Shown here: positions 17,837 through 30,075 of the stretch, one piece after another
Position numbering within the stretch: the first letter of the stretch is position 1
Layout of the letters: each line of letters opens with the position of its first letter
Origin: Salipiger abyssi
Lineage (GTDB): Bacteria > Pseudomonadota > Alphaproteobacteria > Rhodobacterales > Rhodobacteraceae
NCBI RefSeq assembly: GCF_017311415.1
Contig: NZ_JAEKIS010000011.1
Span: forward strand, 107,576-171,575
DNA: 64,000 bases
Direction of reading: 5' to 3'
Notes under the pieces: model-generated
Told to the model about the DNA's origin: nothing
Database searches by the model: none
What the model saw: the letters and a program-made list of their open reading frames with translations, nothing else
Translations under genes and position numbers: made by a program

Positions 17837-18123
17837 CCGAAAAACTCTCCGATACCGCACGAGCCACCATTCTCGCCCCGCTGCTTGAGAACGGCTGGGA
17901 GATGCTCGAAGACCGCGACGCGATTCACAAGCGCTATGTCTTCGAGGATTTCACCGAGGCGTTTTCCTGGATGACCCGCGCCGCGATGTGGGCCGAAAAA
18001 TGGAACCACCACCCGGAATGGACGAATGTCTACAAGACCGTGGATGTGGTGCTGTCGACCCACGATGTCGACGGGCTGTCTTCGCTCGACGCCAAGCTGG
18101 CTCGCAAGTTCGACTCTCTCTGA
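17833..18123 (+). CDS. phhB: Pterin-4a-carbinolamine dehydratase
   Basis: 96 residues, full length for the family. The active-site block [23 protein letters not shown] carries the conserved His-His-Pro and later His. The enzyme dehydrates 4a-hydroxytetrahydrobiopterin, recycling the cofactor of aromatic amino-acid hydroxylases. No phenylalanine hydroxylase gene is near, which is common in alphaproteobacteria. Coupled by ATGA to the DUF482 gene. Confidence 0.94.
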   Translation: MTEKLSDTARATILAPLLENGWEMLEDRDAIHKRYVFEDFTEAFSWMTRAAMWAEKWNHHPEWTNVYKTVDVVLSTHDVDGLSSLDAKLARKFDSL

Positions 18124-18141
18124 GCAGCAGTGGCCCCGAGC

Positions 18142-18164
18142 GGATGGGCAGCCGCTGCCCATCC
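18142..18164. terminator. Palindromic terminator between convergent phhB and glpK
   Basis: Perfect 10-bp arms GGATGGGCAG/CTGCCCATCC with a CCG loop. A second perfect hairpin (GCAGGCGTT/AACGCCTGC) at 18175-18195 overlaps the glpK stop. Together they likely end transcription from both sides. The first belongs to the GGTGGGC-type palindromes also seen near 37.3-37.5 and 58.7 kb. Confidence 0.65.
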
Positions 18165-18182
18165 TGACACGCTGGCAGGCGT

Positions 18183-19667
18183 TCAGAACGCCTGCGCCGC
18201 CGCCACCGCGCGTTTCCAGGCGGCGTATTTCTCCTCGCGCGCCGCATCCTCCATCGCCGGATCGAACTGACGTTCCAGCGCCCAGGTCTCGGCAAAACCC
18301 GCCATGTCGGGATAGATCCCCGCGCGCTGCCCGGCTAACCACGCCGCGCCCATCGCCGTGGTCTCAAGCACCTGCGGCCGGTCCACCGGCGCGCCGGTGA
18401 TATCGGCAAGGAACTGCATCGCCCAGTCGCTGGCGCTCATACCGCCATCGACGCGCAGCGCGGCCTCGCCGGCCCCGGACCAGTCCGCATGCATCGCCTC
18501 CAGCAGGTCGCGGGTCTGATAGCCCACGCTCTCCAGCGCCGCGCGGGCGAATTCCTGCGGCCCGCTGTTGCGCGTGAGGCCAAAGACCGCGCCCCGGCAT
18601 TCGGCGTTCCAGTAGGGCGCGCCGAGCCCGGTGAAGGCCGGCACCAGCACCAGCCCCTGTGACGCGTCCGCCGCCTCCGCCATTGCTTGCGTCTCCTTGG
18701 CATCGCGGATGATGCGCAACCCGTCGCGCAGCCATTGCACCACCGCGCCGGCGATGAAGATCGAGCCTTCAAGCGCATAGGTGCGCTTGCCGTCGAGCTG
18801 GTAGGCGATGGTCGAGAGCAGCCGGTTCTGCGAGGTCACCAGCTCCTCGCCGGTGTTGAGCAGCGCGAAACAGCCCGTGCCGTAGGTGGATTTCAGCATG
18901 CCGGGGCTGAAACAGGCCTGCCCGATGGTCGCCGCCTGCTGGTCGCCGGCCACGCCCAGGATCGGGATCTCGGCGCCGAAGAGATCCGCCCGCGCCATGC
19001 CGAAATCGGCGGCGCAATCCTTGACCTCGGGCAGCATCGACATCGGGATACCCAGCATCTCGCACATGGTCGAGGACCAGCGCCCCTTGCGGATATCGTA
19101 GAGCATCGTCCGCGCCGCGTTGGTGGCGTCGGTCACATGGGTGTGGCCTTCGGTGAGATTCCAGATCAGCCAGCTATCCACCGTGCCAAAGGCCAGCTCG
19201 CCGGCCTCGGCGCGGGCGCGGGCGCCCTCCACATGATCGAGGATCCAAGCCACCTTGGTGGCGGAGAAATAGGGATCGAGCAGCAGCCCGGTCTTTTCCG
19301 TCACCGTGGGCTCGTGCCCGGCATCCTTCAGCTCGTGGCAGAAGGCCGAGGTCCGCCGGTCCTGCCAGACGATGGCGTTGTGGATCGGTTTGCCGGTCTT
19401 GCGGTCCCAGACCAGCGTGGTCTCGCGCTGGTTGGTGATGCCGATCCCGGCGATATCGGTCGCCCGCACGCCGGCCTTTTCCATCACCCCGCGGCAGGTG
19501 GCGGCGGTGGTGGTCCAGAGATCCGAACACTCGTGCTCGACCCAGCCCGACTCCGGGTAATGCTGCGGAAACTCCTCCTGCGAGACCGCGACAATCTTCA
19601 GCGCCTCGTCGAACAGGATCGCCCGGCTGGACGTCGTGCCCTGGTCGATTGCAAGAATATGGCTCAT
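18183..19667 (-). CDS. glpK: Glycerol kinase
   Basis: 494 residues, full length. FGGY kinase motifs: N-terminal [49 protein letters not shown] and the C-terminal [18 protein letters not shown]. It phosphorylates glycerol to glycerol 3-phosphate in the cytoplasm. The ATG is set by GGGAGGA. glpD lies 94 bp upstream on the same strand, so the two probably share a transcript. No glycerol facilitator or GlpR gene is in the window. Confidence 0.97.
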   Translation of the reverse strand: MSHILAIDQGTTSSRAILFDEALKIVAVSQEEFPQHYPESGWVEHECSDLWTTTAATCRGVMEKAGVRATDIAGIGITNQRETTLVWDRKTGKPIHNAIVWQDRRTSAFCHELKDAGHEPTVTEKTGLLLDPYFSATKVAWILDHVEGARARAEAGELAFGTVDSWLIWNLTEGHTHVTDATNAARTMLYDIRKGRWSSTMCEMLGIPMSMLPEVKDCAADFGMARADLFGAEIPILGVAGDQQAATIGQACFSPGMLKSTYGTGCFALLNTGEELVTSQNRLLSTIAYQLDGKRTYALEGSIFIAGAVVQWLRDGLRIIRDAKETQAMAEAADASQGLVLVPAFTGLGAPYWNAECRGAVFGLTRNSGPQEFARAALESVGYQTRDLLEAMHADWSGAGEAALRVDGGMSASDWAMQFLADITGAPVDRPQVLETTAMGAAWLAGQRAGIYPDMAGFAETWALERQFDPAMEDAAREEKYAAWKRAVAAAQAF

Positions 19668-19761
19668 CGCGGTCCTCCCATTGGTCCTGCGCCCCCGCGA
19701 TCGCGTCACGGGGGACCGCCCGCTTTGTCACACCGGCGCGCGGACAGGCGCCTCCCGCGCC

Positions 19762-21366
19762 TCAGACGCTGCTGTCGACGGTTTTTCCGGCACCGCGCGC
19801 CTGCATGTAGCTTTGCAGCGCCGCCACCTGCGGCTCCGAGAAATGCAGCCCCAGCTTGGTGCGCCGCCAGAGCACATCCTCGGCGCTGCGGGCGTATTCG
19901 CGGTCCATCAGCCAATCGACCTCGGCGGCGGTCAGCGTGGCGCCGAAATCGCGCCCCAGCGCCTCGGCACTCTCCGCATCGCCCAAGAGCGCGCGCGTCT
20001 CACTGCCGTAGGTGCGCACAAGGCGGCGCGCCCAGTGCTCGTTGAGGAACGGATAGGCCGAGCGCAGGCTGACCACGAGGCGCGGCCCGCCATTCACCGG
20101 AAAATCGCCGCCGGGCAGCGGCACACCCGCCGTCCAGGCGTCCGGCACGTCGCCGAGCTGCTCGGCGATCTTGCCCAGAGCGCTTTCCGCCAGCCGGCGG
20201 TAGGTGGTGATCTTGCCGCCGAACACATTGAGCAGCGGCGCGCCGCCGCCCTCGACCTTCAGCGTATAGTCGCGGGTCGCCGCCGTGGCGCTGGAGGCAC
20301 CGTCGTCATAGAGCGGGCGCACGCCGGAATAGGTCCAGACCACATCCTCGGCGCTGATATCGCGCTTGAAATAGCGGTTGGCGAAGTCGATCAGATATTG
20401 CTGCTCTTCGGGGGTGCAGACCGGGCGCGCATCGGGGTCGTGATGCTCGGCATCGGTGGTGCCGATGAGGGTGAAATCCTCCTCATAGGGAATCGCAAAG
20501 ATGATCCGCCCGTCTGTGCCTTGGAAGAAATAGCATTTGTCGTGATCGTAGAGCTTACGCGTCACGATATGGCTGCCGCGCACCAGCCGCACGCCCTCGC
20601 GCACGTTCAGATGCACGGTGGTCTGGATGACATCGCCCACCCAGGGCCCGCCGGCATTGACCAGCATGCGGGCGAAATGCACCGAGCGCTCGCCGGTCTC
20701 GGTGTTCTCCACCTCGACCCGCCAGAGATCGCCCTCGCGCTTCGCCGACAGCGCCTTGGTCCGCGTCATGATCTTTGCGCCGCGCGCCTCGGCGTCGCGG
20801 GCGTTCAGCACCACCAGCCGGGAATCCTGCACCCAGCAATCGGAATATTCATAGGCCTTCTCGAACCGGTCATCGAGCGGTTCGCCCTCGGGCGTGCCGC
20901 GCAGACTCAGCGAACTGGTGCCGGGCAGCAGCTTGCGCCGGCCGAAATCCAGATGGTCGTACATGAAAAGCCCCAGCCGGATCAGCCAGGCCGGACGGCG
21001 GCCCTTCATCCAGGGCATGACCAGCGTCAGCAGCTTCGAGGTCGGCGTCTCGCTCTCGAACCGCATGGAAGGGTGATAGGGCAGCACGAAGCGCATCGGC
21101 CAGCTGATATGCGGCATCGCGCGCAGCAATACCTCGCGCTCGGCCAGCGCCTCATGCACCAGCCGGAATTCGAAATACTCCAGATAGCGCAGCCCGCCAT
21201 GAAAGAGTTTCGTCGAGGCCGAGGAGGTGGCCGAGGCCAGATCCCCCATTTCGGCCAGGCTCACCGACAGGCCCCGGCCCGCCGCGTCGCGGGCGATGCC
21301 GCAGCCGTTGATGCCGCCGCCGATGATGAAAAGGTCGGTTGGCTTACTCTCGTGCTGATCCGTCAC
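19762..21366 (-). CDS. glpD: Aerobic glycerol-3-phosphate dehydrogenase
   Basis: 534 residues. DLFIIGGGINGCGIARDAAGRG is the FAD-binding motif; KLFHGGLRYLE, ARMLVNAGGPWV, GTTDAEH and GGKITTYRRLAE are GlpD blocks. The membrane-associated enzyme oxidises glycerol 3-phosphate to dihydroxyacetone phosphate and passes electrons to quinone. The best start is a GTG (VTDQHESKPTDLF) with AAAGGACGAG upstream; earlier in-frame ATG sites add 29 poorly conserved residues. Works with GlpK downstream. Confidence 0.96.
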   Translation of the reverse strand: MTDQHESKPTDLFIIGGGINGCGIARDAAGRGLSVSLAEMGDLASATSSASTKLFHGGLRYLEYFEFRLVHEALAEREVLLRAMPHISWPMRFVLPYHPSMRFESETPTSKLLTLVMPWMKGRRPAWLIRLGLFMYDHLDFGRRKLLPGTSSLSLRGTPEGEPLDDRFEKAYEYSDCWVQDSRLVVLNARDAEARGAKIMTRTKALSAKREGDLWRVEVENTETGERSVHFARMLVNAGGPWVGDVIQTTVHLNVREGVRLVRGSHIVTRKLYDHDKCYFFQGTDGRIIFAIPYEEDFTLIGTTDAEHHDPDARPVCTPEEQQYLIDFANRYFKRDISAEDVVWTYSGVRPLYDDGASSATAATRDYTLKVEGGGAPLLNVFGGKITTYRRLAESALGKIAEQLGDVPDAWTAGVPLPGGDFPVNGGPRLVVSLRSAYPFLNEHWARRLVRTYGSETRALLGDAESAEALGRDFGATLTAAEVDWLMDREYARSAEDVLWRRTKLGLHFSEPQVAALQSYMQARGAGKTVDSSV

Positions 21367-21504
21367 GCATCTCGTCCTTTGGTTCCGTTCTGCGTTTCCC
21401 AAGGTATGACAAAGCCCGCCGCATATCGCAACGCGCAGGGCGGATCTCACCATAGACCGGCCTCACAATGCCGGGACAGGCGGCATCCTGGGCCGGTGGC
21501 TGGC

Positions 21505-21533
21505 TTGACAGTCTCCGACCGCCCGCCCATGAA
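21505..21533 (+). promoter_or_regulatory. Candidate promoter of the lepB-rnc-era operon
   Basis: TTGACA at 21505-21510 matches the -35 consensus; 17 nt later is CATGAA (3 of 6 to the -10 consensus). It is 33 bp before lepB in the divergent glpD-lepB gap. The -35 is strong and the -10 weak, so the call is tentative. Confidence 0.3.
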
Positions 21534-21565
21534 GCCTGGGGCAAAGGGAGCGAAAGGCAAGTCTT

Positions 21566-22399
21566 ATGGCGAAAGAGAAAGAGGCGGGCGGGTTTCTGGA
21601 AACCGTCAAGACGGTGGTCTATGCGCTGCTGATCGCGGGCGTGTTCCGGACCCTGTTCTTCCAGCCTTTCTGGATCCCCTCCGGCTCGATGAAGGACACG
21701 CTGCTGATCGGCGATTTCCTCTTCGTCAACAAGATGAGCTACGGCTATTCCTACGCCTCCTGCCCCTCGATCCGCCTGCCCGCCATCGGCATTGACATCG
21801 ACGCAAAAGATGTCTGCGGCTGGCTCGGCGGCGACAACGAGCGCCTGTTCGGCTCCGAGCCCGAGCGCGGCGATATCGTGGTCTTTCGCCACCCGGTCAC
21901 GGGCCGCGATTTCATCAAGCGGCTGATCGGCCTGCCGGGCGACCGCATTCAGGTGAAGAACGGGCTGCTCTACATCAATGACGAGCCGGTCGAGGTCGAG
22001 CGCAACGGCACCTTCACCGAGATCGCTGAACCGCAGGGCCCGCAACAGCTGCGCCCGCGCTGCGAAAACGGCCCCGTGGGCACCGGCGGTGTCTGCGAAA
22101 AGTCGCGCTGGACCGAGACGCTGCCGAACGGCAAGACCCATGATATTCTGAACATCGCGATGCAGGGCTCGGACAATACCCGCGTCTACACGGTGCCCGC
22201 CGGCAACTATTTCATGATGGGCGACAACCGCGACAACTCGTCCGACAGCCGCGTGCCCAATGCTGCCGGCGGCGTCGGCTTCGTGCCCTTCGAAAACCTC
22301 ATCGGCCGCGCGAACCGGGTGGTGTTCTCTTCCGCCGGACGTTCCATGCTGTTCTTCTGGACCTGGCGCGCCGACCGTTTCTTCCACAAGCTGCAATGA
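21566..22399 (+). CDS. lepB: Signal peptidase I
   Basis: 277 residues. One N-terminal membrane helix (~13-33), catalytic Ser41 in PSGSMKDTL, general-base Lys118 in [13 protein letters not shown], and box [12 protein letters not shown]. It cleaves signal peptides on the periplasmic face of the inner membrane. There is an extra Cys-containing segment (YSYASCPS ... DAKDVCGW, ~62-87) and another ([16 protein letters not shown], ~168-183) that could form a disulfide. First gene of lepB-rnc-EamA-era; overlaps rnc by ATGA. Confidence 0.96.
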   Translation: MAKEKEAGGFLETVKTVVYALLIAGVFRTLFFQPFWIPSGSMKDTLLIGDFLFVNKMSYGYSYASCPSIRLPAIGIDIDAKDVCGWLGGDNERLFGSEPERGDIVVFRHPVTGRDFIKRLIGLPGDRIQVKNGLLYINDEPVEVERNGTFTEIAEPQGPQQLRPRCENGPVGTGGVCEKSRWTETLPNGKTHDILNIAMQGSDNTRVYTVPAGNYFMMGDNRDNSSDSRVPNAAGGVGFVPFENLIGRANRVVFSSAGRSMLFFWTWRADRFFHKLQ

Positions 22400-23082
22400 A
22401 GCGCTCTGCCGAGATAGAAGCGCTCGAGGCGCGTCTCGGCCTGCGTTTCGAGCGGCCCGACCTGCTGCGCCGGGCGCTGACGCATTCCTCTATGTCGGCG
22501 CCGGGCCGCGAGGACAACCAGCGGCTGGAATTCCTCGGCGACCGGGTGCTCGGGCTGGTGATGGCCGAGGCGCTGCTGGCCGGTGACCGCAAGGCCTCCG
22601 AAGGCCAGCTCGCGCCGCGCTACAACGCGCTGGTGCGCAAGGAGGCCTGCGCCGAGGTGGCGCGCGAGGTCGATCTGGGCGCGGCGCTGAAACTCGGGCG
22701 GTCCGAGATGATGTCGGGCGGGCGGCGCAAGATGGCGCTGCTCGGCGACGCGATGGAGGCGGTGATCGCCGCGGTCTATCTCGATGCCGGGTTCGACGCG
22801 GCCAAGGAGATGATCCTGCGGCTCTGGGGCGACCGGGTCGCGCAGGTCGAGGCCGATGCGCGCGACGCCAAGACCTCGCTACAGGAATGGGCACAGGCAC
22901 GCGGCATGGCGCCGCCCTCCTATGTCGAGACCGAACGCTCCGGCCCGGATCACGCCCCGGTCTTCACCATCGAAGCGCGGCTGGAGAGCGGTCAGACCGC
23001 GCAGGCCACCGCCGGCTCAAAGCGCAAGGCCGAGCAACAGGCGGCGGCGGCGCTGCTCAACAAGGTTGGCAAGGGTGACTGA
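22396..23082 (+). CDS. rnc: Ribonuclease III
   Basis: 228 residues. The catalytic signature is [14 protein letters not shown] (~40-53) with the second acidic pair in [16 protein letters not shown]. The double-stranded-RNA-binding domain occupies ~155-225 ([12 protein letters not shown] ... [17 protein letters not shown]). It processes rRNA precursors and structured mRNAs. Coupled to lepB by ATGA; the next gene starts inside its last codons. Confidence 0.97.
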   Translation: MKRSAEIEALEARLGLRFERPDLLRRALTHSSMSAPGREDNQRLEFLGDRVLGLVMAEALLAGDRKASEGQLAPRYNALVRKEACAEVAREVDLGAALKLGRSEMMSGGRRKMALLGDAMEAVIAAVYLDAGFDAAKEMILRLWGDRVAQVEADARDAKTSLQEWAQARGMAPPSYVETERSGPDHAPVFTIEARLESGQTAQATAGSKRKAEQQAAAALLNKVGKGD

Positions 23083-24019
23083 CCGCAGCGCGGCCTCCGG
23101 CAGCAACGCGCTGGGAGCCCTGTTCATGATCGTCGCCATGACGCTCTTTGCCGTCGAGGACGCGCTGTTCAAATCCGTCGCTCCGGGCCTGCCGCCCGGC
23201 GAGGCGACGCTGATCTTCGGCCTCACCGGCACCTGTCTCTATGTCTGCATGACGCTTTTCGCGCGCGAGCCGGTGCTGCACCCGGCGATCCTGCACCGCC
23301 CGCTGCTGATCCGCACCGGGTTCGAGATCGTCGGACGGCTGTTCTTTGCCCTGTCGCTGGCCTACACGCCGCTTTCGGTCACCTCCTCGATCCTTCAGGC
23401 GGCACCGCTGGTGGTGACGGCGGGCGCGGCCCTCATCCTGCAAGAACATGTGGGCGCGCGGCGCTGGATCGCCATGGCGGTGGGCTTTCTGGGCGTGCTG
23501 ATGATCCTGCGCCCCACGCCCGAGGCGTTCCGCGCCGACGCGCTGCTGGCGGTGGCGGGGATGATCGGCTTTGCCATGCGCGATCTCTACACCCGCGCCA
23601 GCCCGCCCGCCGTGTCCACAAATCAGCTCGGCGTTCTGGGCTTTGCGGTGATCATCGTCGCGGGGCTGGCCATGCTGCCCTTCGACCCCGCCCCGCCGCG
23701 CCTGCCCTCTGGCACCGAGCTGGCTCGGCTGCTGCTGACCGGGCTGGTGGGCGTCACCGCCTATACCGCGCTGACGCGGGCCATGCGCACCGGCGAGGTC
23801 TCGGTGGTGGCGCCGTTCCGCTATTCGCGACTGCTGGTGGCGCTGTTCTTTGCCTTCCTGTTCTTCGGCGAGCGCCCGGATCTCTGGACGCTGGCGGGCG
23901 GTGCGCTGATCGTTTGCAGCGGCATCTACACGCTGATCCGCAGCGGGCGCATGCCCTCTGGTCCGGAGGGACGCAATGGGGTAAAGCGCTCGGATCACCG
24001 CAGCGGGAAACGCCCATGA
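23075..24019 (+). CDS. EamA/DMT-superfamily permease
   Basis: 314 residues from a GTG that overlaps the rnc 3' end by 8 nt. Ten hydrophobic segments in two EamA repeats; [28 protein letters not shown] and [29 protein letters not shown] are the usual repeat ends. Such inner-membrane transporters export amino acids or other small metabolites; the substrate is unknown. Lying between rnc and era it interrupts the common rnc-era order but stays coupled on both sides. Confidence 0.9.
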   Translation: MTDRSAASGSNALGALFMIVAMTLFAVEDALFKSVAPGLPPGEATLIFGLTGTCLYVCMTLFAREPVLHPAILHRPLLIRTGFEIVGRLFFALSLAYTPLSVTSSILQAAPLVVTAGAALILQEHVGARRWIAMAVGFLGVLMILRPTPEAFRADALLAVAGMIGFAMRDLYTRASPPAVSTNQLGVLGFAVIIVAGLAMLPFDPAPPRLPSGTELARLLLTGLVGVTAYTALTRAMRTGEVSVVAPFRYSRLLVALFFAFLFFGERPDLWTLAGGALIVCSGIYTLIRSGRMPSGPEGRNGVKRSDHRSGKRP

Positions 24020-24921
24020 CCACACGCGCCGGATTCGTCGCCCTTATCGGAGAGCCCAACGCGGGCAAATCCACCCTCACCAACCGCATGGTGGGGGCCA
24101 AGGTGAGCATCGTCACCCACAAGGTGCAGACCACCCGCACCCGCATTCGCGGCGTGGCGATGGAGGGCGAGAGCCAGCTGGTCTTTGTCGACACGCCCGG
24201 CCTTTTCAAACCGCGCCGCCGGCTTGACCGCGCCATGGTGGCGGCGGCCTGGGGGGGGGCGGCGGATGCCGATATCATCGTGCTGCTGGTCGAGGCGCAT
24301 CGCGGCGTGACCGAAGGCGTGGAGCGCATTCTGGAGGGGCTCGCCGATCTGCCCAAGGGCCGCAAGGTGGCGCTGGCGATCAACAAGATCGACCGGGTCG
24401 AGGCCCCGGCGCTGCTGGCGCTGACCAAGGAGCTCAACGACCGCTACGCCTTTGCCCAGACCTTCATGATCTCCGCCGAGCGCGGCCACGGGGTCGAGGC
24501 GCTGCGCAAATGGCTGGCCGAAGCGCTGCCCGAAGGCCCCTGGCTTTACCCCGAGGACCAGATCGCCGATCTGCCCATGCGGATGATCGCCGCCGAGATG
24601 ACCCGCGAAAAGCTGACCCTGCGGCTGCATCAGGAGCTGCCCTATCAGCTCACCGTCGAGACCGAGAACTGGGAAGAGCGCAAGGACGGCTCGGCCCGGA
24701 TCGACCAGATGATCTATGTCGCCCGCGACGGCCACAAGGGCATCGTGCTGGGCAAGAAGGGCGAGACCATCAAGGCGGTGAGCCAGGCGGCGCGCACCGA
24801 GATCGAGGAATTCCTCGGTCGCAAGGTGCATCTCTTCCTACAGGTGAAGGTCCGCGAGAACTGGCTCGAAGAGGCCGAGCGCTATTCCGAGATGGGGCTC
24901 GATTTCAAGGACGGCAACTGA
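24016..24921 (+). CDS. era: GTPase Era
   Basis: 301 residues. G1 GEPNAGKS (12-19), G3 DTPG, G4 NKID, and G5 around SAERG. The C-terminal KH domain (~195-290) includes DGHKGIVLGKKGETIKAVSQAAR. Era binds 16S rRNA and guides 30S maturation. The ATG overlaps the EamA stop by 4 nt. A run of nine G at 24251-24259 lies inside the coding part (WGG codons), an unusual slip-prone tract for an essential gene. The frame is intact as given. Confidence 0.97.
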   Translation: MTTRAGFVALIGEPNAGKSTLTNRMVGAKVSIVTHKVQTTRTRIRGVAMEGESQLVFVDTPGLFKPRRRLDRAMVAAAWGGAADADIIVLLVEAHRGVTEGVERILEGLADLPKGRKVALAINKIDRVEAPALLALTKELNDRYAFAQTFMISAERGHGVEALRKWLAEALPEGPWLYPEDQIADLPMRMIAAEMTREKLTLRLHQELPYQLTVETENWEERKDGSARIDQMIYVARDGHKGIVLGKKGETIKAVSQAARTEIEEFLGRKVHLFLQVKVRENWLEEAERYSEMGLDFKDGN

Positions 24922-24925
24922 GCCC

Positions 24926-25255
24926 ATGGCCCGGCTGACCACGCGGTTCTGGGTCGACGCCTATCTCGCGCGGCTGTCGTTCCAGAACATCCCTGCCTAT
25001 GTGACCGCCCATGGCGACGACACCGCCGGCGCGGTGCTGGTGAAACTCGCCACGCTCGACGGCAGGGCGCGCGCCTTCACGCGCGGTTTCGACCTGATGT
25101 CGGGCGAACGGAAATGGACCGAGCTCGCCGCCGGTGACGAGCGCGAGGTCGATGCCTCGGTTGCGAAACAGCGCAGTTTCGACCCGGATCTCTGGGTGAT
25201 CGAGGTTGAGGACCGGCAGGGCCGGCATCTGCTCGACGAGGACGGGCTGAGCTAA
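24926..25255 (+). CDS. DUF1491 family protein
   Basis: 109 residues, small and soluble, matching DUF1491 in the blocks FWVDAYLARLSFQNIPAYV, GAVLVKLATLDG and SFDPDLWVIEVEDRQGRHLLDE. Function is unknown. It follows era by 4 nt and is likely the last gene of the lepB operon. Its TAA overlaps the stop codon of the convergent MOSC gene. Confidence 0.85.
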   Translation: MARLTTRFWVDAYLARLSFQNIPAYVTAHGDDTAGAVLVKLATLDGRARAFTRGFDLMSGERKWTELAAGDEREVDASVAKQRSFDPDLWVIEVEDRQGRHLLDEDGLS

Positions 25256-25848
25256 CGCAGCACCGCCTCGATATGTGCCCAGACCGGCTGATCGGGGATG
25301 TGCAGGCGCAGCGCGTCGCCCAGATGCAGCGCGCCTGGGCGCTCGACCCAGGCCACCACCCCGCGCCGTCCCGCCGCCGCCGGCTTGAACCGCGCCCCGA
25401 TGCCCGCATGCTCCTGCTCGATCTCGCGCCCGGGCAGCACGCAGGGGCGGTTTTCCATATCCACCGCCAGCGTCACCCCGTCCGGCCCCTGCAAGCGCGA
25501 CGAGGGCGGGATATGCGAGAAATCCGGCAGCCCCTCGACCACCACCGTGGCGCCTAGCCATTCCGGCTCCAGCGTGGCGAGCCCCACGCGTTCGGCGATG
25601 GCGGCGATCTCCTCCATCGACATCATCGAGATCTGCCGGCTGTTGCGGATCATGGTGCCGCGCGGATGCTGCTTGAGCACGCGGCTGCACGAGGCGCGGG
25701 TGAGGCCCGAATGCCGCTCGCCCACCGGCCCCTCAAAGCCGAGCTCCAGCCGCTCGACCGCCTCCGAACGCAGCCCCTTGCCGGCCTCGGGCACGCGGCC
25801 CAGCCAGCGGATCGTGGCGTGAAAATCGGTGGGTTTCAGCGCGGGCAT
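25252..25848 (-). CDS. MOSC domain-containing protein
   Basis: 198 residues. The MOSC (Mo-cofactor sulfurase C-terminal) domain is seen in LGFEGPVGERHSG, the central EPEWLGATVVVEG and VDMENRPCVLPGREIE; the Cys in NRPCVLPG matches the usual MOSC Cys. The family handles sulfur or Mo-cofactor delivery and N-hydroxylated substrates; the partner is unknown. The second ATG is chosen because GAGGAG lies 9 nt ahead of it but only at the first. Stop codons overlap with DUF1491. Confidence 0.85.
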   Translation of the reverse strand: MPALKPTDFHATIRWLGRVPEAGKGLRSEAVERLELGFEGPVGERHSGLTRASCSRVLKQHPRGTMIRNSRQISMMSMEEIAAIAERVGLATLEPEWLGATVVVEGLPDFSHIPPSSRLQGPDGVTLAVDMENRPCVLPGREIEQEHAGIGARFKPAAAGRRGVVAWVERPGALHLGDALRLHIPDQPVWAHIEAVLR

Positions 25849-25966
25849 GGGCGGCATCTCCTCATCGTTCTGCGAACTCTGCGCAAAGCGCCGCGCGGCG
25901 CCAACCCGCATCGCGAGCATTAACGATTAAATTGCGGTGATCTCTGGAAAATCCGGGCGCCACGCC

Positions 25967-26739
25967 TCAGCGCGTGACGGTGAAGAACATCCGCCGGAAC
26001 GGGAAGAGCACATGCCCGTTCGGCTGCACCGGATAGGCGCTGCTGATCACGTCCTCATAGGCCACGTCCAGCCGCGCCTGTTCCTCGGCGGAGAGCGGCG
26101 CCTTGATCGGGCGGGTGAAGGTCGCATCGGTAAAGCGCCGGACCGGATGCCCGGTGCCGTCGGGCGCCAGCTCCTGGTAATATTCGGTCTCCCAGAGCGA
26201 GACCTGCCCCAGCGGGCTCAGGATGCGGTGATATTCGGCGGGCAGCAGCACGCCGGGCAGCTTGCCGGTGTCGACGCGACCGGGAAAGAACTCCTCGGCC
26301 AGCGACAGCCAGAGCCGGTGCGAGGGCGCGTTGTTCTGATGCGGCACCTGCACCGCCAGCGTGCCGCCCGGCGCCAGCAGCCCGACGAGCTGCGGCAGCA
26401 GCGTCTCGTGACCGCGCAGCCATTGCAGCGTGGCGTTGGAAAAGATCAGCGCCGGCGGCGTTTCGGGGCGCCAGGTGGCGACATCCGCCTCGACAAGCGC
26501 GTCATAGGCGCCGGTCGCGCGCGCCTCCTCCAGCATGGCGGGGCTCAGATCGACGCCGGTCAGCCTGCGCCCGAGCTGTTTCAGCGCCGGTCCGACCGCA
26601 CCGTTGCCGCAGCCCAGATCCACCACCTCGCCCTTGGGCAGCGGGCCGACGCTGCGCAACAGGTCGATGGCGGGGCGCAAACGAAGACCCCGGAATCTGC
26701 CATAGAGTCCGGGGTCCCAGTCGTTCTGCGATGTGCCGC

Positions 26740-26743
<4 letters not shown>
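25967..26743 (-). CDS. tam: Trans-aconitate 2-methyltransferase
   Basis: 258 residues, the usual Tam length. [15 protein letters not shown] is SAM motif [42 protein letters not shown] and the C-terminal [22 protein letters not shown] are Tam-type blocks. It methylates trans-aconitate, an inhibitor of aconitase that forms by isomerisation. Overlaps ftsH by ATGA, an unrelated functional pairing. Confidence 0.9.
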
Positions 26744-28656
<1,913 letters not shown>

Positions 28657-28731
28657 GGAATGCCTCCAAACATGCGTCGCGCGCCCGGGCCCGGACGCGA
28701 TGGTCCTAACATAAGGATCGGGCGCGCCGGT

Positions 28732-30075
28732 TCAATGCGAAAGAAGGAAGGATGGGAAACCCAATGCTTCCCGCCCCATGGGCCAGAGCGCCGTTGTCCC
28801 CCCCGGTCCGAGCCCCAGCGCGTCGCAGGCGACGAGCCTGTCGCCGTCCCAGATTGCGGGCAGCGCCCGCGCCACCGCATGGGCCGGGCCGGGCTCGCGT
28901 GCCTGCCCTGCCTGACGCCAGCCCTCCTCGCCGAGAGCCCGGATCTCGCAGCCGGCGAGATCCTCATGGAAAACCCGCCACTTGCCGTCCCAAAGCACCT
29001 GTGACGACACCGGCGCGCGCAGCTCGGCAACGGCGGCATATTCACGGAAAAAACGGATCTCCTCGCGCCCGGTGCGCGCTTCGCAGCCCAGCAGCGTGCC
29101 GACCCCGCCAGAGAGCAGCCGGTCGAGCAGCGCCTCGAGCGGCGCGGCGCGCGGGCGGTATTCCGCTGAGGCGATGAATTGCAGCGACGCGGCAAGCAGC
29201 CGCAGCTGGGTGTCGCGGTCGAGCGCTTCGAAACCGCTGCGTTCGAGGACCATCTCGCCTGTCGCCACGTCAAGATGCCCGCAGCTCGCCCAGGCCTCTG
29301 CCGCGCGCGCCTTCAGCGCATCGCGCGCCCGCGCCATCCGGCCCGCCGTAGCCGCCAGCCCCTCTGTATCGAGACCGTGGGGCGCAAGCTCTGCCAGCAG
29401 CCGGCGGATCCGGGCGCGGTCGTAGCGCGGATCCTCGTTGCTGGGATCCTCCACCCAGCGGCCCTTGAGCACACGCAGGTAGTGGCGCAGCTCTTCCCGC
29501 CCCATGTCGAGGCAGGGCCGGACGATCTCGAACCTCTGCGGATCGCCGCCCGCGGGCGGTCTGGCGCCGTCGATCTCTTCCGGCGCAAGCGCGCGCTGCG
29601 GTTCGGGCTGGTGGATCTGTCGCATCGGCGCCATGGCGGAAAGCCCATCGACGCCGGAGCCGCGCGCCAGCCGCATCAGGAAGGTCTCGGCCACGTCGTC
29701 GCGCGTATGCGCCAGCAGCACATGCCCGATGCGGCCGCGCCAGCGCCCGATCATGTCGAGCCGCCCGCGCCGCGCCGCATCCATCAGATTGCCCTGCCCG
29801 TCCCAGCGCCAGTGCAGCACCGCATGCGGATGGCCGAGCTCGGCGCAGGTCTGGCGCACCAGCGCGGCCTCACTGGCGGCCTCGGGGCGCAGCCCGTGAT
29901 CCACGGTGACCACCCAGAGCGTCACACCCCAGGTATGGGTCCAGTTATGCGCCAACGTCAGCATCGCCATGCTGTCGCCGCCGCCCGAGACGGCGAGCAC
30001 GATATCGGTTGGAAAATCGGGACCCAGCGCCGCGCCCATGGCATCGGCGAAACGCTGGTCGAGGCTGGGCGTCAC
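28732..30075 (-). CDS. tilS: tRNA(Ile)-lysidine synthase
   Basis: 447 residues from a GTG that overlaps the cpoB stop (GTGA). PP-loop SGGGDSMAM at 30-38; further TilS blocks are VTVDHGLRPEAASEAALV, LLAHTRDDVAETFLMRLARGSG, and VEDPSNEDPRYDRARIR. It converts C34 of the CAU-anticodon tRNA-Ile to lysidine, changing decoding from Met to Ile. An insertion rich in Pro/Glu (IHQPEPQRALAPEEIDGARP) follows the GVDGLSAM motif. Confidence 0.95.
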   Translation of the reverse strand: MTPSLDQRFADAMGAALGPDFPTDIVLAVSGGGDSMAMLTLAHNWTHTWGVTLWVVTVDHGLRPEAASEAALVRQTCAELGHPHAVLHWRWDGQGNLMDAARRGRLDMIGRWRGRIGHVLLAHTRDDVAETFLMRLARGSGVDGLSAMAPMRQIHQPEPQRALAPEEIDGARPPAGGDPQRFEIVRPCLDMGREELRHYLRVLKGRWVEDPSNEDPRYDRARIRRLLAELAPHGLDTEGLAATAGRMARARDALKARAAEAWASCGHLDVATGEMVLERSGFEALDRDTQLRLLAASLQFIASAEYRPRAAPLEALLDRLLSGGVGTLLGCEARTGREEIRFFREYAAVAELRAPVSSQVLWDGKWRVFHEDLAGCEIRALGEEGWRQAGQAREPGPAHAVARALPAIWDGDRLVACDALGLGPGGTTALWPMGREALGFPSFLLSH

